Shown: positions 1-6,841, numbered from the stretch's first letter. The stretch: DNA of 10,366 bases from an uncultured Lachnospiraceae bacterium (GCA_902767235.1 CACXGR010000035.1:1-10366), one strand, 5' to 3'. Numbers and translations: made by a program. The notes: a model not told the origin generated them from the sequence alone.

Positions 1-59
1 ACCAGCATGGAAGCTGTGATGACGGTTGCTGTCAAAATAGCAATAACTTTCTTAAACAT
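1..59 (-). CDS. Secreted protein, N-terminal fragment (cut by window edge)
   Basis: Only the first 19 codons and part of the next are present. The visible residues, MFKKVIAILTATVITASML, have two lysines followed by a hydrophobic stretch, which is a typical signal peptide or lipoprotein leader; the lipobox or cleavage site would lie beyond the edge. The ATG at 59-57 is preceded by a perfect AGGAGG (66-71) six bases away, so the start is well supported. A TATAAT box at 125-130 suggests its own promoter rather than read-through from the sufB-like gene 128 bases upstream. The mature function cannot be told; a solute-binding lipoprotein is one possibility but is a guess. Confidence 0.75.
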   Translation of the reverse strand, partial: MFKKVIAILTATVITASML

Positions 60-92
60 ATTCATCCTCCTGAATAAATTGAAAGTGTTTGT

Positions 93-110
93 GCGCGGCC
101 TCTGCCGCGC
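93..110 (-). other. GC-rich leader hairpin
   Basis: A perfect 7-bp inverted repeat, GCGCGGC at 93-99 and GCCGCGC at 104-110, encloses a 4-base loop. It lies between the putative transcription start (about 117) and the ribosome binding site at 66-71 of the secreted-protein gene. No T run follows in the direction of transcription, so it is unlikely to be an intrinsic terminator. It may stabilise the transcript or set leader structure; the role is inferred. Confidence 0.5.
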
Positions 111-124
111 CGGTTACAGTTAGA

Positions 125-130
125 ATTATA
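125..130 (-). promoter_or_regulatory. Putative -10 box (TATAAT) for the left-edge gene
   Basis: A perfect TATAAT hexamer reads on the minus strand, about 65 bases upstream of the ATG at 59. The matching -35 position (about 148-153) reads TGTTCC and is a poor fit to TTGACA, and there is no TGn extension. The promoter is therefore plausible on its -10 alone and may need an activator. Confidence 0.5.
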
Positions 131-187
131 TGAATTTTCTTATTCAGGGAACATTGAAATTTCTTTGGTCTTATTGGAAAATTCTTC

Positions 188-1120
188 TCACTTGAGGAAT
201 CCGTTGATGATCTGTTCCTCCGCCTCCTGCTCCGTAAGTCCCAGCGTCATGAGCTTGATCAGCTGGTCGCCGGCGATCTTGCCGATCGCAGCTTCATGGA
301 TCAGTGCGGAATCCGTGCAGTTCGCCTCGAGCTGCGGGACGGCGAGGATGCGTCCCTTGTCCATGATGATGGAGTCGCACTCGGTGTGCCCGTTTGACGC
401 CGCGTTGCCGTTGATGCGAAGATCGAGCTTCTGGTAGGATTTGTCGCGCGCGACGGAGCGGGATACGATGTCCGCGCTGGAGCCGTCGCCGTCCAGGTCC
501 ACCGTATAGGCACTGGCCGCATACTGCTCGCCGTGGGTCATAAGGCGCTCCTTGACCGTCAGGCTCGCGCCGGCGGCCACCTTGGCGATGGTGCTCCTGT
601 CTGTGGAATCGACGCCCTTGATCTGGACCATCTCCATCTCGACATTGCTGTCCTCTTCCATATAGACTTCGGTGACCGGATTGAGGATCCTCTTGCCGGT
701 GCCGTCGCCCTCGCCGTAGTGCTTCTCGACGTAGCGGACTTTCGATCTTTTGCCGACATAGAAGCGGTGGATGCCGTCGTGCTGGGAGTCCATACCGCCG
801 CAGTTACTGATGCCGCAGCCGGCTACGATCACAACATCGCAGTCCTCGCCGACATAGAAGTCGTTGTAGACCACATCGTGCAGGCCGCTCTTACTGAGCA
901 CCACCGGGATGTGGACGCTCTCGTTCTTCGTGCCGGGCTTAATGTGGATGTCGATCCCGGAGCCGTCCTCCTTGGATACGATCTCGATATTGGCGGAGCT
1001 TGCGCGTCCGGCCAGCTGGCCGTTGCTTCGGATATTAAAGGCACCTTCGGGCACAGTGTGAAGGCCTGCCACTTCCATGAGGATCCTCTTCTGGATCTCG
1101 TCCATTTTCTTGAATTCCAT
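188..1120 (-). CDS. Short SufB/SufD-family Fe-S scaffold protein (SmsB-like)
   Basis: This 310-residue protein belongs to the SufB/SufD family, which with a SufC ATPase builds Fe-S clusters in the cytoplasm. The family core is visible near the C-terminus: an HxxCD motif with Cys248, then His275-Glu276 in a HEAAIG motif. By eye these align with the essential SufB residues Cys405 and His433-Glu434 of E. coli, with a one-residue difference in spacing. A second Cys-rich stretch lies at residues 94-118 (C94, C102, C107, H114, H118). At 310 residues it is much shorter than E. coli SufB (about 495) or SufD (about 423) and matches the short single-scaffold proteins of minimal two-gene SUF-like systems. 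Its ATG overlaps the TGA of the ATPase gene by one base, so the two are translationally coupled. No cysteine desulfurase or SufU lies in the window. Family assignment is firm; the SmsB subtype is inferred. Confidence 0.92.
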   Translation of the reverse strand: MEFKKMDEIQKRILMEVAGLHTVPEGAFNIRSNGQLAGRASSANIEIVSKEDGSGIDIHIKPGTKNESVHIPVVLSKSGLHDVVYNDFYVGEDCDVVIVAGCGISNCGGMDSQHDGIHRFYVGKRSKVRYVEKHYGEGDGTGKRILNPVTEVYMEEDSNVEMEMVQIKGVDSTDRSTIAKVAAGASLTVKERLMTHGEQYAASAYTVDLDGDGSSADIVSRSVARDKSYQKLDLRINGNAASNGHTECDSIIMDKGRILAVPQLEANCTDSALIHEAAIGKIAGDQLIKLMTLGLTEQEAEEQIINGFLK

Positions 1121-1938
1121 CAGGCGTTTCCTCCTTTCTCTGTGCTCCTGGGAACAGGATTCCCGTTTTCGTCTGTGGGAACGGGGGGCACCGGTACCGG
1201 CCTGCCTCCCATGGGCACGCAGGCGCCTACGGCTGATGTCGTTCCGATCAGAGAGGGAAGGATCTCGTCGCGGGGACCCATGCGGTCGATCTTGCCGTCT
1301 GCCACGACGATGATCTCGTCTGCGATCTCCAGGATCCTCTCCTGATGGGAAATGATCAGGATGGAACTGTCCTTGATGGTGTCCCGCATCTGCTCAAAGA
1401 CCTGGATCAGGTTCTGGAAGCTCCAGAGGTCGATCCCCGCCTCGGGCTCGTCAAAGACAGAGAGCTTGGTGCCGCGGGCAAGGACTGTGGCGATCTCGAT
1501 CCGCTTGAGCTCTCCGCCGGAGAGGCTGGCGTTTACTTCGCGCATGATGTAGTCCTTGGCGCAGAGTCCGACTCTGGAGAGGTACTGGCACGCCTCGGCG
1601 ACGGTCACTCTTGTGCCCTTGCCGGATGCAAGGCGCAAAAGGTCCAGGACCTGGATGCCCTTGAATCGGACGGGCTGCTGCATGGCATAGGATATCCCCA
1701 TGCGGGCGCGGTCCGTGATGGATTTTTCTGTGATGTCTTCGCCGTCGAGAAGGATCTGGCCTTCCGTGGGCTTCTCGATACCGGCGATCAGTCTCGCCAG
1801 CGTGGATTTGCCGCCGCCGTTGGGGCCGGTGATGACAACAAATTTGTTGTCCGGAATCGTAAAGCTGACGCCCTCGATGATCCCGATCTCCTGGGATCCC
1901 TCCTGAACGTCAAAGCGGATGTTCTTCAGTTCCAGCAT
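1120..1938 (-). CDS. sufC: SufC-type ABC ATPase (SmsC-like) with proline-rich tail
   Basis: This 272-residue soluble ABC ATPase drives the SufB-type scaffold encoded just downstream. All motifs are intact: Walker A GPNGGGKST (residues 38-46), Q-loop in YAMQQPVRF (85-92), signature LSGGELKR (139-146), Walker B ending in VFDEPEAGID with catalytic Glu164, and H-loop His198. The EPEAGID stretch and lack of membrane partners fit SufC rather than a transporter. SufC proteins are usually near 250 residues; here residues 241-272 form an extra tail rich in Pro, Gly and Val (starting VPMGGRPVPVPPVP) that is not part of the ATPase fold. The ATG at 1938 has a GGAG nine bases upstream. Its own promoter lies at 2006-2034, and its TGA overlaps the start of the scaffold gene. 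Confidence 0.93.
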   Translation of the reverse strand: MLELKNIRFDVQEGSQEIGIIEGVSFTIPDNKFVVITGPNGGGKSTLARLIAGIEKPTEGQILLDGEDITEKSITDRARMGISYAMQQPVRFKGIQVLDLLRLASGKGTRVTVAEACQYLSRVGLCAKDYIMREVNASLSGGELKRIEIATVLARGTKLSVFDEPEAGIDLWSFQNLIQVFEQMRDTIKDSSILIISHQERILEIADEIIVVADGKIDRMGPRDEILPSLIGTTSAVGACVPMGGRPVPVPPVPTDENGNPVPRSTEKGGNA

Positions 1939-1996
1939 TCTTTATATCTCCTTCGCTGTATGTCGTTGTTGCTGAATGTAGTCACGGTCAGACACC

Positions 1997-2014
1997 GTAT
2001 ATTCTAGTATATTC
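1997..2014. repeat. Direct repeat GTATATTC x2, possible operator
   Basis: The octamer GTATATTC occurs at 1997-2004 and again at 2007-2014 on the plus strand, start to start exactly 10 bases. The repeats cover the -10 box and the predicted transcription start of the suf-like promoter, a position where a bound repressor would block RNA polymerase. It does not match the E. coli IscR consensus as I remember it. The operator role is inferred. Confidence 0.4.
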
Positions 2015-2034
2015 AAATACGATTGGCTTGACAA
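2006..2034 (-). promoter_or_regulatory. Housekeeping-type promoter of the suf-like operon
   Basis: On the minus strand TTGTCA (2029-2034) is followed by a 17-base spacer and TATACT (2006-2011). Each hexamer matches the vegetative consensus at five of six positions with ideal spacing. Transcription would begin near 1999 and read into the SufC and SufB-type genes. Confidence 0.75.
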
Positions 2035-2054
2035 TCCCAACTTTGCACCTGGAA

Positions 2055-2077
2055 CACTCGACCTTTAAGGTCGCGTG
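2055..2077. other. Inverted repeat between lipoprotein gene and suf promoter
   Basis: CGACCTTTAAGGTCG (2059-2073) is a near-perfect palindrome, and three more pairs (2055-2057 with 2075-2077) extend it across one mismatch. It begins 16 bases after the stop codon of the lipoprotein gene, where a terminator would be expected, but no T run follows on either strand. It lies about 25 bases upstream of the suf -35 box, so a protein binding site is an equally good reading. Confidence 0.5.
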
Positions 2078-2092
2078 CGCATACCTGCCCGG

Positions 2093-5000
2093 TCACTCGA
2101 TCGCTGCCCAGGACACATGCGCGGCATCCAGAATCCTCGCCGGCTCCGTGTCCGCATGACAGTGAATCCTGTATTTCTGTCTCCCCGTGTCGGCGGCCTT
2201 CACACCTATGTTCCCGATATCCAGGACGGAATCCGGCAGATATATGTCGGTGATCCTGTCACAGTTGTCAAAGGCGTAGTAGTTGATATAGAGCGTCCCG
2301 TCAGGCACGCGGAACTCTCCCTCCATGCGTGTCGGGACCGAGACGAGTGTCTTTTCATCCCTGCTCACCAGGAAACCGTCCTGCACTGTATAAAACTCGC
2401 TCTTAGGGTCGACCTCGTACCTCTCAAAAAGGACACCGTCAAGAAACCGCAGTTCCAGTTCGAGCCTGGCCGGGATCCGGATCGACTCCTGCGTATAGGT
2501 CTCGCCGTATTTGGCCCGAAAAGCGGCATACCCCATTTTCCTGAGCTTATCGGGGAGAACGATCTCTCCAAACCCCTCATGAAGCTGAAAGGCGCCGCTC
2601 CCGATCCATTCCACGGAGGACGGAAGTTTTACATTTTCGAGGTATACGAGACTGAAGGCGCCGTCGTCGATCTCCCTGAGTCCCTTGCCCCAGGTCACCT
2701 CCCGCAGATTCCTGCATGCGCTGAAGGCGTTTTTCCGGACCGCGCGCAGCGAGGAAGGCATCGTCACTTTCTCCAGCGTTGTGTTCAGCATGAAGGCGCT
2801 CTCTTCGATCGTCTTCACGCCCGAGGGGATCGCATATTCCGCTCCTTCTCTTTTGATCGGATAGCGGACCAGCGCCTCCATGTCCCGGGTAAAGAGCACG
2901 CCGTCTTTACTCACGTACGCAGGGTTGCCGTCTGCGACTTCGATCTCGCTGACAAAATAGTGAGACTGCATAAAGCCGCCCTCAACGGCAGTGACCGACT
3001 CGGGAATGATGATCTTTATGACATTCATGCTGTTGTTCGTCTGATCCTTATTGGCAGTCTCGTCATATCGCAGGGCCGTCACCGGCAGATCCCTGAAACG
3101 GGGCGGGATCTCCAGCACGGAGTTCAGATTTTTTTTGTTTCCTTTGAAGGCATAGAGTTCCGCGCGGTCTGAGAACACCCTCCAGTAAAACGTCCCGTTC
3201 TCACTTTCTTCGGACACCTCCTCGAAGTTCATCAGAGACGGATCTGTCACGCTGTCGTGCCTGATTCCGTATTTTGATGCGTACTGCCAGGCGGCAGAGT
3301 CCTCCGTGCAGTGTATGGTGCACAGATAGACATCCTCCAGAAGGCCTGTCTGCGACGAAGTCTTCCTTCCGCAGGGAAAGACTTTCTCCGAGAAGCGGAA
3401 CACACTGTCCGGAATATAGAACTCCGTCTCTTCATCGAGGAGTGTGAAAAGTCCGTTCTGCAGCGTCGTGACGCCGTCCGGGACCACGACCACTCCGTCT
3501 GTGCCGGACGGGACTGTCTGGATCATGTCCCCGGCTTTGTTGGTGATAAAGCCGCCCGAGGAAGCGTACACCGGGTTCTCTTCGTCGACTTCGAATCCTC
3601 CTATAATAAGCGCCGTGAAGGCGTCTTTACCGATATGGCGTACACCAGGGCCCAGCCTTGCGGTCTCGCAGCGAACCTGCCCCTCCGGGATCTCCTCCGA
3701 TTTCCTGTCCCTGCCAAAGGCAAAGCCCCCGATGCTCTCGAGGGAATTCGGAAGCTGAGGCGGCTCAAGCTGATAGCACTCGAAGAAAGCAAAGTTGTCA
3801 ATGCTCCTTAGCGACTCCGGGAGCGTCACCTTCCGGATATCCGCCCTGGCAAACGCGCCGTAGAGGATCTCTTCTGTCCCGGCCTGCACCTCATATTCCT
3901 GTCCTCTGCCGCCCGGATACTGGATCAGTATTTTGCCGTCCGCCGAGTAGAGCACGCCGTCCACCGTCCTGTAGCCCGGATTCTTGCCGGCTGCGATCTG
4001 CGCCAGGCCGGCACAGCAGGCAAAGGAGATCTGTCCGATCCTCTGTACGGAATCCGGTATCGTCACGCTTTTGAGGCCGCACTCCATAAAGGCGGCTCTT
4101 CCGATCTCTTCAAGGCCTTCCGGCAGCTCGATCTCCTCAATGCCGGATTTTCTGAAGGCGCCCATGCCGATCGACCTGAGCCCGGCCGGAAGCCGGACCT
4201 GACGAAGCGCCCGCGTATCATAAAAGGCGTTCATCCCGATCTCTTCGACGCTGTCGGGGAGCACAATGCTCTCGAGTGTGCTGCAGCCGGAGAAGACAGA
4301 CTTTGTGACTGCCGTGACCGGCTTTCCTTCTACGCTCTCCGGAACCGTCACGGAAGTATCCCTGCCGCTGTAAGCGCTCAGCTCCGCGTGGTCCTCCTTC
4401 ACGGTAAAGGCAAGAGATCCCTTTTCGGTCTTCACCTTCTGCTGCTCTGTCCCGCTCCCCGGCCTGAGCTCCGCGTATTCCGAAGCATGGAGCTTTCCGT
4501 TGACATCCTTCACTGTCACCTGGCAGATGCAATCGATCGCAAATTCCGACGCGGGCCTCAAATAGAAGCGGAAGGAGTCATCCACGGCGAGCGGATGGAA
4601 CAGGTATCCCTTGTACTCCCACTCCGTATAGGGCTTCATCTGCCCGCTCTCATCCCGGACCGGTGCGAGCGTGTCGCCGCCTATATCCATGATCGACCGG
4701 TATCCCGACACGTCAATGGATCCCTTGCCGCTCAGCCATGCGCTGCCGGCCGCGGACGTGAAGTCCTGGATCACCGCCTCCGTCTCTCCCTTCCTGTTTC
4801 TCACGGAAACGGAGACCTCCTCGTCCGTACTCAGGTCATAATTCGTGAACTCATGCCCGCTGGTCAGGATCGCCCGCACCGTCCTGTAGACACACTCCCC
4901 ATCCATGTCCGATACCTGCACACAGGCCCAGGGCCGGATCGACTCCTGAAGGTCCGTGCCCGCTGTCACAAGGAGCGGATCCTCCGGGATGTGCAAAATA

Positions 5001-6739
5001 TTGCCGGCATCCGGCTCTACCTTCACATTGCAGGTCGCGATTTGATATCCGCCCCAGGCGTTCCTGAAAAGGACCGTGTAATACATTTCGGAGGCATTCT
5101 TTACCTGCTCCTGCGTCAGCTGCAGCGTTATTTCGCCGCCGGCTCTCTCCGGCCTTGCCAGTGTCCAGTCCGTATCGCTCCCGGCAAACCAGGAATCGGT
5201 ATACGCATTTACGAATTCCCCGTAGTCCCCGGACAGGATCTCACTCTGCGCGTACAGGTCCTGCGCCACGCCGTAGAGCTCCCGGTTGTCGCCGGGCAGG
5301 TAGACGGAGACGCCGCCCGCCCCCTCCACATTCGAGGATGCGCGGACCACCATGCTGTCCACCGCCTCGGCGAGCTTTCCGCTCTCTCCCGGGAACAGCT
5401 CCCCTGCTTTCGAGGCGAAGTCCCGCAGGTCGATCATGTCATAGGCGTCCTCTTTGGACTCGGCTGCGCTCAGGCCAAAGGCTTTGGACCTGCTCCTCAC
5501 CTGGTTGATCTGCGCGTACTGTCCGCCGCCGATGCCCCTGCGCATAGCGTCAAACAGACCGTCCGCCGCCTCGATCACCGCGTCCGTCTTCGACAGGTCC
5601 AGCGCCGCCAGCGTCACATCCGGGTCAAAAAACTGCGACCGGTTCTCCTCATAATACTTCCCGTAGGCGTCGACGATCCCGCTCACGACCTCTCTTACGT
5701 CATCTGTCTCATTCAGTATCCTCAGAAACCGGTAGTCCCATCCCCTGCCGGGCTCCAGCTCCTCCGAGCCCACCAGATACTGCGCATACTCCTTCCACAG
5801 CTTTGCGTTCTCCAGCGTCCCCATCAGGCATGCGTCAAAGCCGACCCAGTCCAGTTTGCCGGCGCCGGCTCCCGGGCCGAACTGTGTGCCGTCCATCGCA
5901 TCTCTGAGCTCCTCCAGAAGAAGGCTGTCATTCTGAAAGAGCTCGTCGCTGCCATAGCCCCAGAGCGGCCCGCCGCCGTGGTCCCACAGCACCAGTCCGT
6001 AGTGCTCCGCCGGATAATAAGCCGTGCAGTAATTGATGAACTCCGTCAGCGTCTGCGGCGTCCCCATGTCTGCGCTCACCTCTGTCCCGGCGACGATCCT
6101 GTCCCGGCCTCCTCCGAGCTCCTCTTCGGAGAGATCTTTTGACAGATCCAGGACACAGTTCTGCGTACTGGGGATATCGCTCACCCAGCGCCGGCTGCCG
6201 CCCGTGTAGACCAGAAGGTTTGTCTTTTCATAGTCCAGCCCGGACTGCTTCATCTCCGCGATGTCATTGGTCGCCGCGCCGTAGCGGCTCTCCAGATTGG
6301 AGCCGACGATGTAGACCATGACCGTGTAGTTCTTCCCGGGCGCAGCCGCAGAGACCGTGCTGCCGCCGCTGCCGGCCGCGCGCAGGGGCGATCCCGTCCC
6401 GTCCGCAGCCTTTGTCTTCTTGTGCTCCGCGGCGGCGCGGTAGTCCTCGTCCTGCTGCTCCAGGATGACAAGCGGCTGCCGGCCGGCGTTTGTGACCGCT
6501 TCTTCGCCGCCGGTACCTTGCGCTGCCTCCGCCTGCGCGGCGCTGCTTCCGGCGTCCTGCTCTGTCTCCGCCTGCGCGGCGCTGCTGCTTACAAAGCTTT
6601 CACTTTCGCTGCTGCTTACGAAGCTTTCGCTCCCGCTGCTTCCGCCGCCTGCGCTGTTTTCACCGCTGTCACCGGAGGGCGCCGCACAAGCCGACAGCAT
6701 CAGGACCATCGCAAGTAAGATCGCTGTGACTCTCTTCAT
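2093..6739 (-). CDS. C11 (clostripain-like) peptidase lipoprotein with BspA-type leucine-rich repeats
   Basis: This is a 1548-residue predicted surface lipoprotein. Residues 1-18 form a lipoprotein signal peptide ending in lipobox LSAC, so Cys18 should be lipidated. Residues 19-135 are a low-complexity Ser/Ala/Gly/Glu linker. Residues about 137-525 are a peptidase C11 domain: opening NYTVMVYIVGSNLES, catalytic His254 in LVLWDHGGG and Cys304 in GFDACLMG. Asp302, two residues before the Cys, matches the S1 Asp of characterised C11 enzymes, predicting cleavage after Arg or Lys. Residues about 526-775 are a beta-rich region without a recognised family. Residues about 776-1548 are BspA/LRR_5 repeats with the recurring pattern LPxSVxxIGxxAF, in two similar blocks split near 1170-1184. 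Such repeats mediate protein binding at the surface. The ATG has AGGAG seven bases upstream. The gene appears monocistronic. Peptidase activity and substrate are inferred. Confidence 0.92.
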   Translation of the reverse strand: MKRVTAILLAMVLMLSACAAPSGDSGENSAGGGSSGSESFVSSSESESFVSSSAAQAETEQDAGSSAAQAEAAQGTGGEEAVTNAGRQPLVILEQQDEDYRAAAEHKKTKAADGTGSPLRAAGSGGSTVSAAAPGKNYTVMVYIVGSNLESRYGAATNDIAEMKQSGLDYEKTNLLVYTGGSRRWVSDIPSTQNCVLDLSKDLSEEELGGGRDRIVAGTEVSADMGTPQTLTEFINYCTAYYPAEHYGLVLWDHGGGPLWGYGSDELFQNDSLLLEELRDAMDGTQFGPGAGAGKLDWVGFDACLMGTLENAKLWKEYAQYLVGSEELEPGRGWDYRFLRILNETDDVREVVSGIVDAYGKYYEENRSQFFDPDVTLAALDLSKTDAVIEAADGLFDAMRRGIGGGQYAQINQVRSRSKAFGLSAAESKEDAYDMIDLRDFASKAGELFPGESGKLAEAVDSMVVRASSNVEGAGGVSVYLPGDNRELYGVAQDLYAQSEILSGDYGEFVNAYTDSWFAGSDTDWTLARPERAGGEITLQLTQEQVKNASEMYYTVLFRNAWGGYQIATCNVKVEPDAGNILHIPEDPLLVTAGTDLQESIRPWACVQVSDMDGECVYRTVRAILTSGHEFTNYDLSTDEEVSVSVRNRKGETEAVIQDFTSAAGSAWLSGKGSIDVSGYRSIMDIGGDTLAPVRDESGQMKPYTEWEYKGYLFHPLAVDDSFRFYLRPASEFAIDCICQVTVKDVNGKLHASEYAELRPGSGTEQQKVKTEKGSLAFTVKEDHAELSAYSGRDTSVTVPESVEGKPVTAVTKSVFSGCSTLESIVLPDSVEEIGMNAFYDTRALRQVRLPAGLRSIGMGAFRKSGIEEIELPEGLEEIGRAAFMECGLKSVTIPDSVQRIGQISFACCAGLAQIAAGKNPGYRTVDGVLYSADGKILIQYPGGRGQEYEVQAGTEEILYGAFARADIRKVTLPESLRSIDNFAFFECYQLEPPQLPNSLESIGGFAFGRDRKSEEIPEGQVRCETARLGPGVRHIGKDAFTALIIGGFEVDEENPVYASSGGFITNKAGDMIQTVPSGTDGVVVVPDGVTTLQNGLFTLLDEETEFYIPDSVFRFSEKVFPCGRKTSSQTGLLEDVYLCTIHCTEDSAAWQYASKYGIRHDSVTDPSLMNFEEVSEESENGTFYWRVFSDRAELYAFKGNKKNLNSVLEIPPRFRDLPVTALRYDETANKDQTNNSMNVIKIIIPESVTAVEGGFMQSHYFVSEIEVADGNPAYVSKDGVLFTRDMEALVRYPIKREGAEYAIPSGVKTIEESAFMLNTTLEKVTMPSSLRAVRKNAFSACRNLREVTWGKGLREIDDGAFSLVYLENVKLPSSVEWIGSGAFQLHEGFGEIVLPDKLRKMGYAAFRAKYGETYTQESIRIPARLELELRFLDGVLFERYEVDPKSEFYTVQDGFLVSRDEKTLVSVPTRMEGEFRVPDGTLYINYYAFDNCDRITDIYLPDSVLDIGNIGVKAADTGRQKYRIHCHADTEPARILDAAHVSWAAIE
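6509..6631 (-). repeat. Coding tandem repeats in the lipoprotein linker
   Basis: Two adjacent tandem duplications encode the linker. Residues 37-45 (SESFVSSSE) and 46-54 (SESFVSSSA) form a 27-base repeat, and residues 52-64 and 65-77 (both starting SSAAQAE) form a 39-base repeat. The latter contains an exact 21-base match at 6527-6547 and 6566-6586. The linker would space the peptidase from the membrane, and its repeats make its length prone to change by slippage. Confidence 0.8.
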
Positions 6740-6841
6740 ATCACTTCTCCTGTATATCGCTCTGAGGGGGTAAATGATTTACGAGATCTTGTATTGTATT
6801 GATATTTTATCATGTTCACGCAGGGGATTCTCATGTTCCGA
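6740..6841 (-). promoter_or_regulatory. Upstream region of the peptidase-LRR lipoprotein gene, weak promoter candidate
   Basis: AGGAG at 6747-6751 is the ribosome binding site. A TACAAT hexamer at 6793-6798 (minus strand) could be the -10 box, with CGTGAA at 6815-6820 as a weak -35 after a 16-base spacer. A TAAAAT further upstream is an alternative -10. Because a terminator lies just upstream (6842-6900), a promoter must exist here if that terminator works, but which one is unclear. Confidence 0.35.

Larger units (their letters stand above)
60..187 (-). other. Intergenic region with promoter and leader of the left-edge gene
   Basis: This 128-base AT-rich gap separates the sufB-like stop from the next minus-strand start. 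It holds a TATAAT box, a GC-rich leader hairpin, a strong Shine-Dalgarno sequence, and three 8-base GAA(A/T)(A/T)TTC-type elements at 132-139, 156-163 and 177-184. I see no convincing rho-independent terminator after the sufB-like gene. Confidence 0.6.
1939..2092 (-). other. Intergenic region upstream of the sufC-sufB-like pair
   Basis: This 154-base gap follows the large lipoprotein gene and holds a 15-base palindrome with a longer imperfect stem, a near-consensus promoter, two copies of an 8-base direct repeat over the -10 box, and a GGAG ribosome binding site. The leader from the predicted start (about 1999) to the ATG is about 60 bases; I see no known riboswitch in it. Confidence 0.6.

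Noticed and set aside
93..110. Leader hairpin as the terminator of the suf-like operon
   Set aside because: No T run follows on the minus strand, and it lies downstream of the TATAAT box of the next gene, so it would be inside that gene's leader.
533..2007. Plus-strand open frames opposite the SufB-type and SufC genes (533-1345 and 1345-2007)
   Set aside because: Both are antisense to genes with clear family motifs, and their translations (Asp/Ala/Val/Leu-rich) look like codon shadows.
2075..3172. Plus-strand open frame of 365 codons
   Set aside because: It lies opposite the LRR region of the lipoprotein gene, shows no domain or signal and begins in the suf intergenic region without a ribosome binding site.
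2376..4350. LRR-coding DNA considered as nucleotide repeats or a repeat array
   Set aside because: The periodicity is at the protein level (LPxSVxxIGxxAF about every 23 residues). The DNA copies are diverged, so it is not a CRISPR or satellite array.
4388..6142. Plus-strand open frame of 584 codons inside the lipoprotein gene
   Set aside because: It is antisense to the C11/middle region. Its translation is rich in Arg, His and Pro with no recognisable domain and has no good ribosome binding site. Long antisense frames are expected opposite GC-rich genes with biased codons.
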